DNA from: Taudactylus pleione
Lineage: Eukaryota; Chordata; Amphibia; Anura; Myobatrachidae
Length of the DNA stretch: 64,000 nt
Assembly (NCBI GenBank): GCA_031769625.1
Contig: JAUIMM010000135.1
Location: 2,501,001 to 2,565,000 of the forward strand
Direction of reading: 5' to 3'
Positions 23,175 to 31,421 of the stretch are shown here, piece after piece. The notes beneath the pieces are model-generated. The model was not told the DNA's origin. It searched no databases and was given only the letters and a program-made list of their open reading frames with translations. The translations under genes and the position numbers were made by a program. How positions within the stretch are numbered: position 1 is the first letter of the stretch; each line of letters opens with the position of its first letter.

Positions 23175-23738
23175 TATATCCGTGTTGGAACTTGGAAGCT
23201 GAACTGCCACATGTTAGTGCCGCCCACTGTGTCGCTTAGCTTAGTCAGCCAGCTAGCTGGATGCAACCTTTTGGCCTTAACTAGATGAAAAAATAATATT
23301 GTGAGGTGGTCAAACTTTATTGGAAATGTCTGGAAATAAATGTTATTGAGGTTAATAATACTGTAGGAACAAAAACAGGCCCATTTTATGTGATTTTAGC
23401 TGTTTTTATGATTTTTAAGAAAAAAATCCAGATCCAAAACCAAAACCGAAAACCAAAACACGGAGGTGAGGTTTTGGCAAAACCAATCCAGATCCAAAAC
23501 CAGGGGAGATCCAGTTCCAAAACCAAAACACGAGGGTCGGCGCACATCTCTAATCTACACTAGTACCTTATGGTACTATAAACTTCTGGAGTTCCTCCAT
23601 GAAGTGGAGCCCCAGCGTCCGTCTAGAAGTCTTTTAGTGGACACGGTCCCCGAGGAGGAGTCTTCTGAGAACCCAGGGAGTGAGCCAGCATCCTCTCTGG
23701 ATCTGGTAAGTTTAATATTGTCTTTTAAAATTACTTTA

Positions 23739-24971
23739 TCATATACTGTCCTCCAGCCATGGTAATGCCCCCACTCCTTTAAAGTAGGCCAGGTATTGCT
23801 CCCTGACATGTTTTCAGGGGTGCCGAGAGGGGGGGGAGGAGCGGGTACTAATTACCCGGGCCCAGGGCCAGCACTGCTCCCCCCCCCTTACATCACAGTG
23901 ACAGCAGCCCAGCCAGCTGGGTGCTGGGAAACTGCTTGCGGCTGCTAAGAAGCAGCCACAGCAGTCTCCTATGCCTGTGGGGGGGGCGATCAAGCTCATC
24001 GCTCCCCCCACTGGTTATGCGCCGAGGGGGCTCTTTTTTAATGAATGAGCGTGGCCATGCCTCCCGTGATTAGGCCACACACCCCTTTTACCCGGGCCCG
24101 CCGCGGCTCTAGGCGGGCCTGCCTGTTTTGCATGTGCAGTTGGTAGTGTCTCCCTCACTGTGGGTGTTTCGACAGAGGGCATTTGGACAACCTTGTGTGG
24201 TTGTTCCTGGTCGTCCATGGTCATATCTATGGGTCCGAGTTGGTTTGAGTTTTTGGCCCTCAAAAAATTGTGTAGAAGACAACAGGCCATGACCACAGAA
24301 TCAATTTTGTCCACACGAAGGTTTATAGCCGTATGGAATATACAAAACCGACTACACATAATCCCAAAAGCATTTTCAACTATGCATCCGGCCCTGCATA
24401 GGCGATAGTTGAAAATCCGTTTCTCTTTGGTCAATCCCCTTTGTCCATACGGCTTCATTAAATGTATTCAAATGCCTCGTTTGCCACAAACACATAGTTC
24501 AGGCTGTGCTTCGTAACCGCTGTAGTAGGCAATTTTAGATGGTTAGTGGTGAGTCTATCATAAAATTCCGTTTGCTTGAAGAAACCACCATTGGAAGCAC
24601 GGCCACTGGAACTTCAGGACTATCACAATGGCCTCACAGGTGTCCGGGATGATGTGCCCCAATGCCTGGGCGGAAATCAGGGTCCCAAACTTCAGGTTTT
24701 CAAATGACCTTCCTGTAGCCAGGTACGTCAGGGTAGCCACCAACCTCTCCTCAGCCGGAATGGCCATCCTCATGCTGGTGTCCTGCCTCTGGATATAGGG
24801 GGTCACCAGATGCAGCAACTCCTGGAATGTGGCGTCATCCATCCGCAGGTAGTTGTGATAATCGTCCGGGTTGTTCTCCCTAATCTCCATCAGCAGGGAC
24901 ATATGGGAGCGGCTCTCCCTCCTCGCCAGCCACTCCTTGGTCCAGCACGACCAGATCCTCCTCCTCTCCAT
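23739..24971 (-). pseudogene. HARBI1-like transposase, deleted and interrupted
   Basis: The N-terminal half (24971-24558) begins MERRRIW and includes 'YHNYLRMDDATFQELLHLV', 'IPAEERLVATLTYLATG' and 'FENLKFGTLISAQALGHIIP', the standard HARBI1 helix region. The C-terminal half (24458-24130) holds 'KPYGQRGLTKEKRIFNYRLC' and 'VENAFGIM', followed by 'DSVVMACCLLHNFLR', with the final catalytic Glu of VENAFG. Between them, the segment that should carry the first catalytic Asp (V-G-x-x-D-G-K-H type) is missing, and the second (N-S-D-G-G type) reads ASNGG, so Asp is Asn. A frameshift lies near 24460-24560. The extreme C-terminus continues at 23814-23739 ('VREQYLAYF' to a TGA stop) after a 307-bp hAT-like insert. 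ATG at 24971 is used as start. Non-functional. Confidence 0.9.
23815..24121. mobile_element. hAT-like insert in transposase C-terminus
   Basis: The left end is CAGGGGTGCCGAGAGGGG and the right end AGGCGGGCCTG. The duplication CATGTTTT (23807-23814) against CCTGTTTT (24122-24129) has one mismatch. The body matches 10674-10840. Removing it rejoins the transposase reading frame. Confidence 0.75.
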
Positions 24972-25028
24972 CACCTTTCAGCCTCAGATAGCCATAGGCT
25001 TGCAGAAGCTTATGGCGATAGGAATCCA

Positions 25029-26416
25029 GAAAAAATGGATTTGCCCTACAGCGCACTGTAGCAAAATCAACAAAAAATACTTAAATCCTACATGATAATA
25101 GAGATTCAGAGGTATTAGTTACATACATTTGCAAATATATGAATAAGCGCCAGGCCAATCATCAAGGCTCCTCTATACTGGCGTCCCTAACATTAAGGGG
25201 TTCACGTCAGAGAAGCAAGGTACCCCAAAAAAATTCCAGCCAAGGACCATCCCCAGGGCATCACACAAAAAGGGGAAAAAAGATGATAGTGACGTGTAAA
25301 GGATCGATGTGTAAGCATAAATCAATAAGTGTTAATGAAATGTGAAAGAATTAAAACAACATAAATAATAAACAATTAGAAAAGTGATACAAATATTCTA
25401 TGTGAATTAAGTGGTGATGCCCTGAAAAAGGTCCAGCCAGAACAACTCGGGGGCCCCACTCCCAAAAGCTCACCCCAAAATAATTATTGCTACATAATAG
25501 TAGCATCCACTCTGGGTCATATAATTACAAATTGGTGTACTGCATGTTAACAGCACATGTATAAGCTGAGAGCTATATCACCTTGGAGGTACCCCAGAAA
25601 CCTCCACATGGCACTATAAGGATCAGCACCTCCTCCTAATGCTGGCTCCCTTCATGCCTCTCAAGACTGCAAACAAAAAATATGGTGGTTGCTCATATCA
25701 GCTTAATGACATTGCTATATATGAATAAGCGCCAGGCCAATCGTCAAGGCTCCTCTATACTGGCGTCCCTAACATTAAGGGGTTCACGTCAGAGAAGCAA
25801 GGTACTCCAATAATGCAGTACACCAATTTGTAATTATATGACCCAGAGTGGGTGCTACTATTATGTAGCAATAATTATTTTGGGGTGAGCGTTTGGGAAT
25901 GGGGCCCCCGGAGTTGTTCTGGCTGGACTTTTTTCAGGGCATCACCACTTAATTCACATAGAATATTTTTATCACTTTTCTAATTGTTTGTTTATTATTT
26001 ATGTTGTTTTAATTCTTTCACATTTCATTAACACATTGATTTATCCTTACACATCTATCCTTTACACTTCACTATCACCTTTTTTCCCCTTTTTCGTGTG
26101 ATGCCCTGGGGTTGGTCCTTGGCTGGAATTTTTTTTGGGGGTACCTTGCTTCTCTGACGTGAACCCCTTAATATTAGGGATGCCAGTATAGAGGAGCCTT
26201 GACGATTGGCCTGGTGCTTATTCATATATTTGCAAATGTATGTAACTAATACCTCTGAATCTCTATTATCATGTAGGATTTAAGTATTTTTTATTGATTT
26301 TGCTACAGTGTGCTGGAGGGCAAATCCCTTTTTTCTGTGTTCAGTATAAACCCCGCCCTTTACAAGCACCTGTGCTATGTCATTAAGCTGATATGAGCAA
26401 CCACCATATTTTTGGG
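25029..26416. mobile_element. Foldback element, ~500-bp inverted arms, 15-bp TSD
   Basis: GGCGATAGGAATCCA is duplicated exactly at 25014-25028 and 26417-26431. The left arm (about 25029-25570) is the reverse complement of 25812-26350: for example, AAAATCAACAAAAAATACTT is mirrored by AAGTATTTTTTATTGATTTT. A third copy of the 'gaataagcgccaggccaatc' to 'agaagcaaggta' block lies at 25722-25806. The extreme right end 'gatatgagcaaccaccata' recurs inverted at about 25680. No coding frame was recognised. The arms and duplication length resemble the neighbouring PLE, so a non-autonomous PLE-like origin is possible. Confidence 0.75.
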
Positions 26417-26431
26417 GGCGATAGGAATCCA

Positions 26432-26985
26432 TCAGAAAGAAGAATAATCACACTTAGTAAAAGGCAAGCCTTAAAACAAAGGAAAACACACTGGCAAAGT
26501 ACAGCGTTCAGCAGGGTATAAAACCAAGCCTCACTAGTCAGAGTGTGCACAGATCTCAAATGGATACTGCCTTTTATACCCACTAGCTAAGCCCTCCCCT
26601 ATTTACATTCCAGGAGATTTATCGTGCATTTTGCAAAACACAATTAATTGTTAACGATTTGAAATCGGAAACAACGCATCGTATTGTATGTCCAATCGTA
26701 CACCATTTGTACACATCGTAGAGAGAATTTCAAGGCCAATCGTACAACCCATCTTACCAACGTAAAATTGCACTGTATATGGCCGGCTTATGATGTATCA
26801 AATCTTTGATAGAGATAAAGTGGTAAGTTTATGTACCCTATGTACCTCATGCTGCTAAAATGTACGTAGAATTTTGCTGAGTGTATACGTTTGCCCACCC
26901 TTGTGGAGTTTGCACAGGCAAAGAAAATGGGTAGATATGGTTGATCCTCTGCACCAGTCTGTGATATTTTAGATAGTTTGAATAA
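26432..26985. other. Right end of Harbinger element and short gap
   Basis: To 26788 this is the AT-rich right terminal region of the Harbinger transposon, with several short GTACGATTGG-type inverted motifs (CCAATCGTAC at 26691 and 26736). From 26792 to 26985 no feature was recognised. Confidence 0.55.
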
Positions 26986-27000
26986 ATACCCTTGTATAAT

Positions 27001-27868
27001 GAGAAAGATTATCAATTCTGCGCACACACTAGCGAAATGCCATTCGGTATAAGTGTGGTCCCCACCACACTTCTATAATAAACAACACAAAAATATATAC
27101 CAAGCGCAAGTTCTAAAGGGTACTTCAAAAGAATCTGTGTTCTTCGTAAATATGTACAGTAATATGGTAACAAGTCCAACACAAACAAGATCCTTCTTGT
27201 AATGTTGTTTATCCTTAACGAAATCTTCAAAAAAGAACAGAGAACAAGAAGTCCGTGAGATAGGTGTAAGTCGGTAAAGCAATAATATAATATCTCCACT
27301 TACATCTAAGCTTCCGTAGTCCGTCCCCTCTGTATCCAAAACATGGAATGGTACTCCAACTTAGATTTTTCCAATGAGACACAATACCTCATAGATATCA
27401 AAAGAAACAATCCATAGTGTAATACTGAAAAAAATTTTATTTATACACTTAAACAGACAAATGGCCACGTACCAAATGGGGCCTTCAGACCAAGGCAGGG
27501 GAAATAAACCATGCAAACAGTATCCCTTTAATCCGGATAAGGGACACTGTAGAATAATCTCTCACCCTCTCTGTCTGGGCTCCCAGGTCAACCACGATGT
27601 TTCACCAGTCACTCTAACGCGTTTCGGCTCTCAGCCTTCCTCAAAGTGTGACTAGTGACTAGTGAACATCCCTTTAAATAGCCCATACAATAACCACACC
27701 CACATCAACAAGTGTTGTGTGCATTTGTACAAGTCTAAATATTAATAGGTGACTCATATAATAGATATCCCCTATTTCTGCATACCTCAATCACATATAG
27801 AAAACTCTTAAAACACATATAATACTGAAAACATAAATTATCATAACTCAGAAACTAAACTGTCCGTC
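27001..27868 (-). repeat. PLE left inverted arm
   Basis: Positions 27163-27868 are the reverse complement of 31422-32127, with few mismatches over 706 bp. The outer 162 bp (27001-27162) has no counterpart on the right. The arm spans the hammerhead-like motif and a short frame that is also present in the right arm (MDTEGTDYGSLDVSG reading). Inverted flanking copies are a known PLE architecture. Confidence 0.9.
27607..27653 (-). ncRNA. Hammerhead-ribozyme-like motif, left arm
   Basis: On the minus strand: stem I strand AGTCACACT, core TTGAGGA, stem II GGCT-GAG-AGCC, GAAA core, two-bp stem III (AC/GT) and the closing strand AGAGTGACT. Stem I has one mismatch relative to the right-arm copy. See the right copy for core deviations. 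Confidence 0.55.
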
Positions 27869-27959
27869 ACTGATTGAACCCTTTAGAAAACTCCAGGAGT
27901 GTAAAGAATTAGAAAGTGAGTTAGAGCTTAAAGTGATTAAAAAAGAAAAAGAATTGATC

Positions 27960-28442
27960 ATGAGGAAACAACAAAAATTCACAAGGGATAAAATGGATTT
28001 AATAAAGGAAAGGGATTATTCCAGAAATAGGAGGTCAGAAATTATTAGTTTGACAAGTGAGGATGATCCTATTACACCACTTTTAGATTGTCCTATTTAT
28101 AATACACCCTTCACTCCAAAGAGATTCAAACATCCCCGACATCATTCATCAGATACTCATGGATACAGAAACCATCACATGGGGGGTGGTATTAATGGAA
28201 AGAGAGGAATAAGACCTGAATATGAAAATGGTCAGAGAAGATATGAAAATAGGTATAGAAATGAATACAGGTTTACTAACTATGGAAGAGAAAATAATTG
28301 GAATGTTAAAAATAGGAATTATCCTCAACGGAGGTTTGATTCCAGAGGGTATCATGATGATCTTCCTTTGAGGAATAGGTTTGAGCCTCTTGACAAGGAG
28401 GTTTTTTTGGAGAAAGACAGAACAAGAAAAAGAAGGGTATAG
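27960..28442 (+). CDS. PLE polyprotein N-terminal basic region
   Basis: About 160 codons, starting at the first in-frame ATG (27960, MRKQQKFTRDKMDLIKERDY). The frame is open further upstream (a Glu/Leu-rich coiled-coil-like stretch from about 27850) but lacks an ATG there. The product is rich in Arg, Asn and Tyr (for example RRYENRYRNEYRFTNYGREN), a composition expected of an RNA-binding segment. In related elements such a region precedes and is continuous with the RT; here a stop at 28440-28442 and a frame change before 28521 separate them. It may be a real decay event or a separate ORF. It has no recognised fold. Confidence 0.65.
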   Translation: MRKQQKFTRDKMDLIKERDYSRNRRSEIISLTSEDDPITPLLDCPIYNTPFTPKRFKHPRHHSSDTHGYRNHHMGGGINGKRGIRPEYENGQRRYENRYRNEYRFTNYGRENNWNVKNRNYPQRRFDSRGYHDDLPLRNRFEPLDKEVFLEKDRTRKRRV

Positions 28443-28520
28443 ACTCTAATGATAAGTTTAAACATACACACAGGGGGAAAAGGGGGAAAGGTCTCTCTAA
28501 AATTAACAAGAAAAATATAA

Positions 28521-30320
28521 GTACTTTTAAATCTAGGACACATAAGGATTGTACAACAAAAAATTTTTAACTTAAGTTCCTACGTTTTAAATGAAAGTGA
28601 GACGGCTGTTTTGAGCAAAGGTCTTAAATATGCACCAGTGAATAGACTTAACAAATTCGAAACATATCTCGATATTCAAAAGTTCATAAGAAAATTGAGT
28701 CTGAAAAAATACTTTTCCAATAAAAACAATACTGTTAATAATGAAGATATAGGTAAATTTAAGCCAAAATCTACCTTCAACCCAGTTTTTAATAGGGGTT
28801 GTTTTATTAATAGTTTTAATCAAATAGTCTGTTCTGAAGTTGATAAAATTCCACCACAAAAAAATCAAAGATACAACTTAAGTAAAGAAGAATACGAGGC
28901 TTTGAAAAAATTGGAGAAAAATGTTGATTTAACTATAAAACCGGCTGATAAAGGCGGAGGTATCGTCATAATGGATACAGTTAAATATGACTTTGAAGTA
29001 TATAGACAGTTAAATGATAAAGATACTTATATGTCCTTGAGAGGTAATCCGAGTGAAAAGATAGAAAAAAATCTATATAGTATGTTGGAGAAGTATGAAA
29101 AGAACGGCACTATTACATCCACAGTCAAGGAATACCTCATTAAGAAAGAACCAGTATTGCCTGTCATGTATGTCCTCCCTAAAATCCACAAGGACCCAGT
29201 TAACCCTCCCGGGCGTCCTATAATCGCAGGAACAGATTCTATTACTTCGAATCTATCTCATTATGTAGATTTCTTTCTACAACCGAAAGTTTGTGAACTG
29301 AGATCATACGTTAAAGATACCATTGAAGTCATTAAAGAAGTGAAAAAAATAGAAGGCCTCTCAAATTATACTCTAGTTACAGCTGATGTATGTTCTCTTT
29401 ACACCATTATTGATCATCAATTGGGTATAGAGGCAGTGGATCAGATACTAAAAAAGGATGAAAATTTTAATCCAAATTTATTGAATTTTATTAAAGAGAG
29501 TATTTTATTCATTTTAACTAATATTTTTTTTTGGTTTAAAGGGCAGTTCTATATACAGAAAAGAGGGACAGCTATGGGCACCCGGTTTGCGCCAGCCTAT
29601 GCTAATTTATTCATGGGCTGGTGGGAGGAACAAGTTATATGGAATAATAATCCTTTTTTAAAGAATATTGCCTTATGGATCAGGTATATAGACGATGTTT
29701 TCTTTGTGTGGACCGGTGAGGAGGAGGAATTGAATACTTTTTGTGAAAATTTGAATAAGAACAATTTTAATATAACTTTAACATATGATACTAATAATAA
29801 AGAAATTAATTTCTTAGATCTGGTCATATATAAAGAAGGCAATAGTCTATGCACTAAAAATTACACCAAACCCACGGACAGTAATTCCTACATTAATATG
29901 AATAGTCATCACCATCCATGTTGGTTAAAAAATATTCCCAAGGGCCAAATTCAACGGATTCGCCGTAACTGCACTAATAATGAAATTTTTAAAAATCAAG
30001 CAGATGAATTAAAAGATAAATTTATCACGAAAGGATATAATGAAAATAATATAGACAACATGATAGGTGAAATGAAAGATATACCACAAGAAAGGTTTTT
30101 AGAATATAAGGACAAAGAAAGTAGAGGGCAGGAAAATCGTTTTAATTTGTGTTTTATCACCACCTTCAATCAGGAATATAGGAAGGTAGAGAACATTTTT
30201 AAAAAACATTGGTATATTTTAAATCAAGACCAGGCCCTGAAAGATATCATTCCCCCATTACCGCGATTTATTTATAAAAAAGCCCCTAACCTCAAAACCA
30301 TTTGGTTAAAAGTGCTGTAG
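28521..30320 (+). CDS. PLE reverse transcriptase
   Basis: The frame is open from 28521, just after a TAA, to the stop at 30318-30320; no convincing ATG precedes the conserved start 'LSSYVLNESE'. Counting from 28611, it has KPADKGGGIVIMD (110-122), LPKIHK and PPGRPIIAG (189-207), motif A with catalytic D259 in TADVCSLYT, motif B GTAMGTRFAPAYANLFMG (319-336), motif C YIDD (359-362) and FLDL (401-404). This is the PLE RT pattern, related to telomerase RT. All catalytic Asp residues are present. The 3' end runs into the endonuclease ORF with a frame change near 30302-30320 (one indel), so the ancestral product was one polyprotein. It copies element RNA at a target nick. Confidence 0.93.
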   Translation, partial: VLLNLGHIRIVQQKIFNLSSYVLNESETAVLSKGLKYAPVNRLNKFETYLDIQKFIRKLSLKKYFSNKNNTVNNEDIGKFKPKSTFNPVFNRGCFINSFNQIVCSEVDKIPPQKNQRYNLSKEEYEALKKLEKNVDLTIKPADKGGGIVIMDTVKYDFEVYRQLNDKDTYMSLRGNPSEKIEKNLYSMLEKYEKNGTITSTVKEYLIKKEPVLPVMYVLPKIHKDPVNPPGRPIIAGTDSITSNLSHYVDFFLQPKVCELRSYVKDTIEVIKEVKKIEGLSNYTLVTADVCSLYTIIDHQLGIEAVDQILKKDENFNPNLLNFIKESILFILTNIFFWFKGQFYIQKRGTAMGTRFAPAYANLFMGWWEEQVIWNNNPFLKNIALWIRYIDDVFFVWTGEEEELNTFCENLNKNNFNITLTYDTNNKEINFLDLVIYKEGNSLCTKNYTKPTDSNSYINMNSHHHPCWLKNIPKGQIQRIRRNCTNNEIFKNQADELKDKFITKGYNENNIDNMIGEMKDIPQERFLEYKDKESRGQENRFNLCFITTFNQEYRKVENIFKKHWYILNQDQALKDIIPPLPRFIYKKAPNLKTIWLKVL

Positions 30321-30811
30321 AAGAAAAGAAGATGGGACGGATTAAAACTGTGGGTTTTCATAGATGTGGATCCTGTATTGTCTGTACCTCCCACAGTAAA
30401 CAACCTAGTAAAATTGAGAGTATAATCTCTAACGTTACCAAACATAATTACAAAATTAAGGATTTTATGACATGCAACAGCACCAATTGTATATATCTAA
30501 TAGAATGCTGCTGCGGGCTCCAATATATAGGGAAAACTTCAAGAAGACTGAGAGATAGATGGTCAGAACATCTACGAAACATTAAGAAGGGATTTGACAA
30601 ACACTCTCTGTCCCAGCACTTTAAGGACAAACATAATTGCTTAGTGTCCAATATTAAATTTATGGTAGGGATTAAAAAGATTTATGGTAATTGGAGGATA
30701 AAGGGTAGTGAAAAAGCATTGGCTCAAGCAGAAATGAAATGTATTTATGATTTTAAAACCCTTGAGCCGAACGGTCTTAATAATGATTTCGAAATTAAAT
30801 GGTTTTTATGA
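30302..30811 (+). CDS. PLE GIY-YIG endonuclease domain
   Basis: About 170 codons in the frame following the RT. The Cys motif RCGSCIVC (residues 21-28) is followed by C58 and C63, then the GIY-YIG core CIYLIEC (63-69) and LQYIGKT (73-79), RRLRDRWSEH (81-90) with the conserved Arg and the EH pair, and a C-terminal 'EKALAQAEMK'/'LEPNGLN' stretch that supplies the Glu and Asn expected of the fold. In PLEs this domain nicks the target. All the core residues I can name appear present. The apparent TTG start is a frame artefact; it should be read as the C-terminus of the RT polyprotein after a single indel. Confidence 0.92.
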   Translation: MVKSAVEEKKMGRIKTVGFHRCGSCIVCTSHSKQPSKIESIISNVTKHNYKIKDFMTCNSTNCIYLIECCCGLQYIGKTSRRLRDRWSEHLRNIKKGFDKHSLSQHFKDKHNCLVSNIKFMVGIKKIYGNWRIKGSEKALAQAEMKCIYDFKTLEPNGLNNDFEIKWFL

Positions 30812-31080
30812 GATTTTTAATGAAATTCTTTATATGTCCTATGGTAATTTATTTCTTTTTTTACCCCTTGTTCTTATGCTTCTTTTAGCACGATCATTTT
30901 TGTATTAAGTTACTATGTATCCTTTTTAAGATTATAACTGTATGCATTTTAAATATTATTTATGATGTTATTCTGGGACTATTTTTGTAACGGGGGAGGT
31001 ATTTGCCTGCGGACCCTTGTTTCTGTTTCATTATTGTGAATTGTTGTTATGGGCGGCGTTGGTCGCTCGCATATACAGCG

Positions 31081-31120
31081 CCGGAAGTTAGACGTGTGTA
31101 AAACAAGACGTCACTTCCGG
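31081..31120. promoter_or_regulatory. ETS/CRE-like motif pair in PLE 3' region
   Basis: CCGGAAGT (31081-31088), GACGTCAC (31108-31115) and CACTTCCGG (31112-31120) lie close together. CCGGAAGT is the ETS core and GACGTCA a CRE core. Further copies occur at 31181-31188 and 31283-31290. A promoter role is inference only. Confidence 0.4.
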
Positions 31121-31180
31121 CTTTGGTCCACGTGATTACTCGTGCAGGCCTGAGCGTCGGAAGTATCACGAGTCCTCATC

Positions 31181-31384
31181 ACTTCCGGCGCGCCACCACG
31201 AGTACGCCGTGGTTTCTATTATCACCGGACATATAATCTGTTATTGCTACTCCCGTTAACACATCATAGAAACGTGCCCATCACTTCCGGCGCGCCACCA
31301 TGAGGACGCCGTGGTTTCTATTATCAACGGACATATAATGTGTTATTGCTACTCCCGTTAACACATCATAGAAACGCGCCCATT
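31181..31384. repeat. 102-bp tandem duplication in PLE 3' region
   Basis: ACTTCCGGCGCGCCACCA begins both units (31181 and 31283), and CATAGAAACG..GCCCAT ends them. The units differ at a handful of positions (for example CACGAGTACG against CATGAGGACG). Confidence 0.92.
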
Positions 31385-31421
31385 TGAGGAATAACTGACA
31401 GTGAGGTCAGCCAATCATCAT

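Larger units (their letters stand above)
21601..23553. mobile_element. AGATGAGCGGGTTCGG-family insert in MADF gene, 10-bp TSD
   Basis: It starts AGATGAGCGGGTTCGGTTC, ends GCACATCTCTAA, and is flanked by TCTACACTAG at 21591-21600 and 23554-23563. Related fragments occur at 32632 (left end) and 41153-41305 (right end, AACCAAAACA motifs). It has been enlarged by a tandem-like GC-rich block (21780-22640) and a family B MITE (22676-23174). Superfamily unknown. Confidence 0.75.
21319..23705 (+). pseudogene. Harbinger MADF-domain protein gene, split by insertion
   Basis: The first coding block (21319-21590) encodes a MADF (Myb/SANT-like) domain: 'RQRQFITGFVELYR', 'HECLWHIKTKDYSNK' and 'WVKLRIQNLRTVYVRERKK'. 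In Harbinger transposons this protein binds DNA and assists nuclear import of the transposase. An upstream in-frame ATG at 21265 exists; I prefer 21319 because it immediately precedes the conserved block and a TTTTTACAG acceptor-like sequence lies at about 21255. The second block (23564 on) resumes with 'LWYYKLLEFL', the usual post-MADF motif, followed by an acidic Ser/Glu-rich stretch and CTGGTAAGT, a possible splice donor at 23706. The frame is lost by a small indel near 21575-21585 and by the 1953-bp insertion. If the insertion is ignored, the frame entering it equals the frame leaving it. Confidence 0.85.
20560..26788. mobile_element. PIF-Harbinger DNA transposon, 6.2 kb, TSD TAT, defective
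   Basis: The left terminus AGCGGCCCATACACG and right terminus TATATGGCCGGCT are imperfect inverted repeats. TAT is duplicated at 20557-20559 and 26789-26791. It carries the two genes typical of animal Harbinger transposons, a MADF-domain protein (+) and a HARBI1-like DDE transposase (-), placed tail to tail. At least four other elements have inserted into it (21601-23553, 22676-23174, 23815-24121, 25029-26416). It cannot be autonomous now. The GTACACAC-type MITEs elsewhere in the window have related ends and could have been mobilised by this family (inference). Confidence 0.88.
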
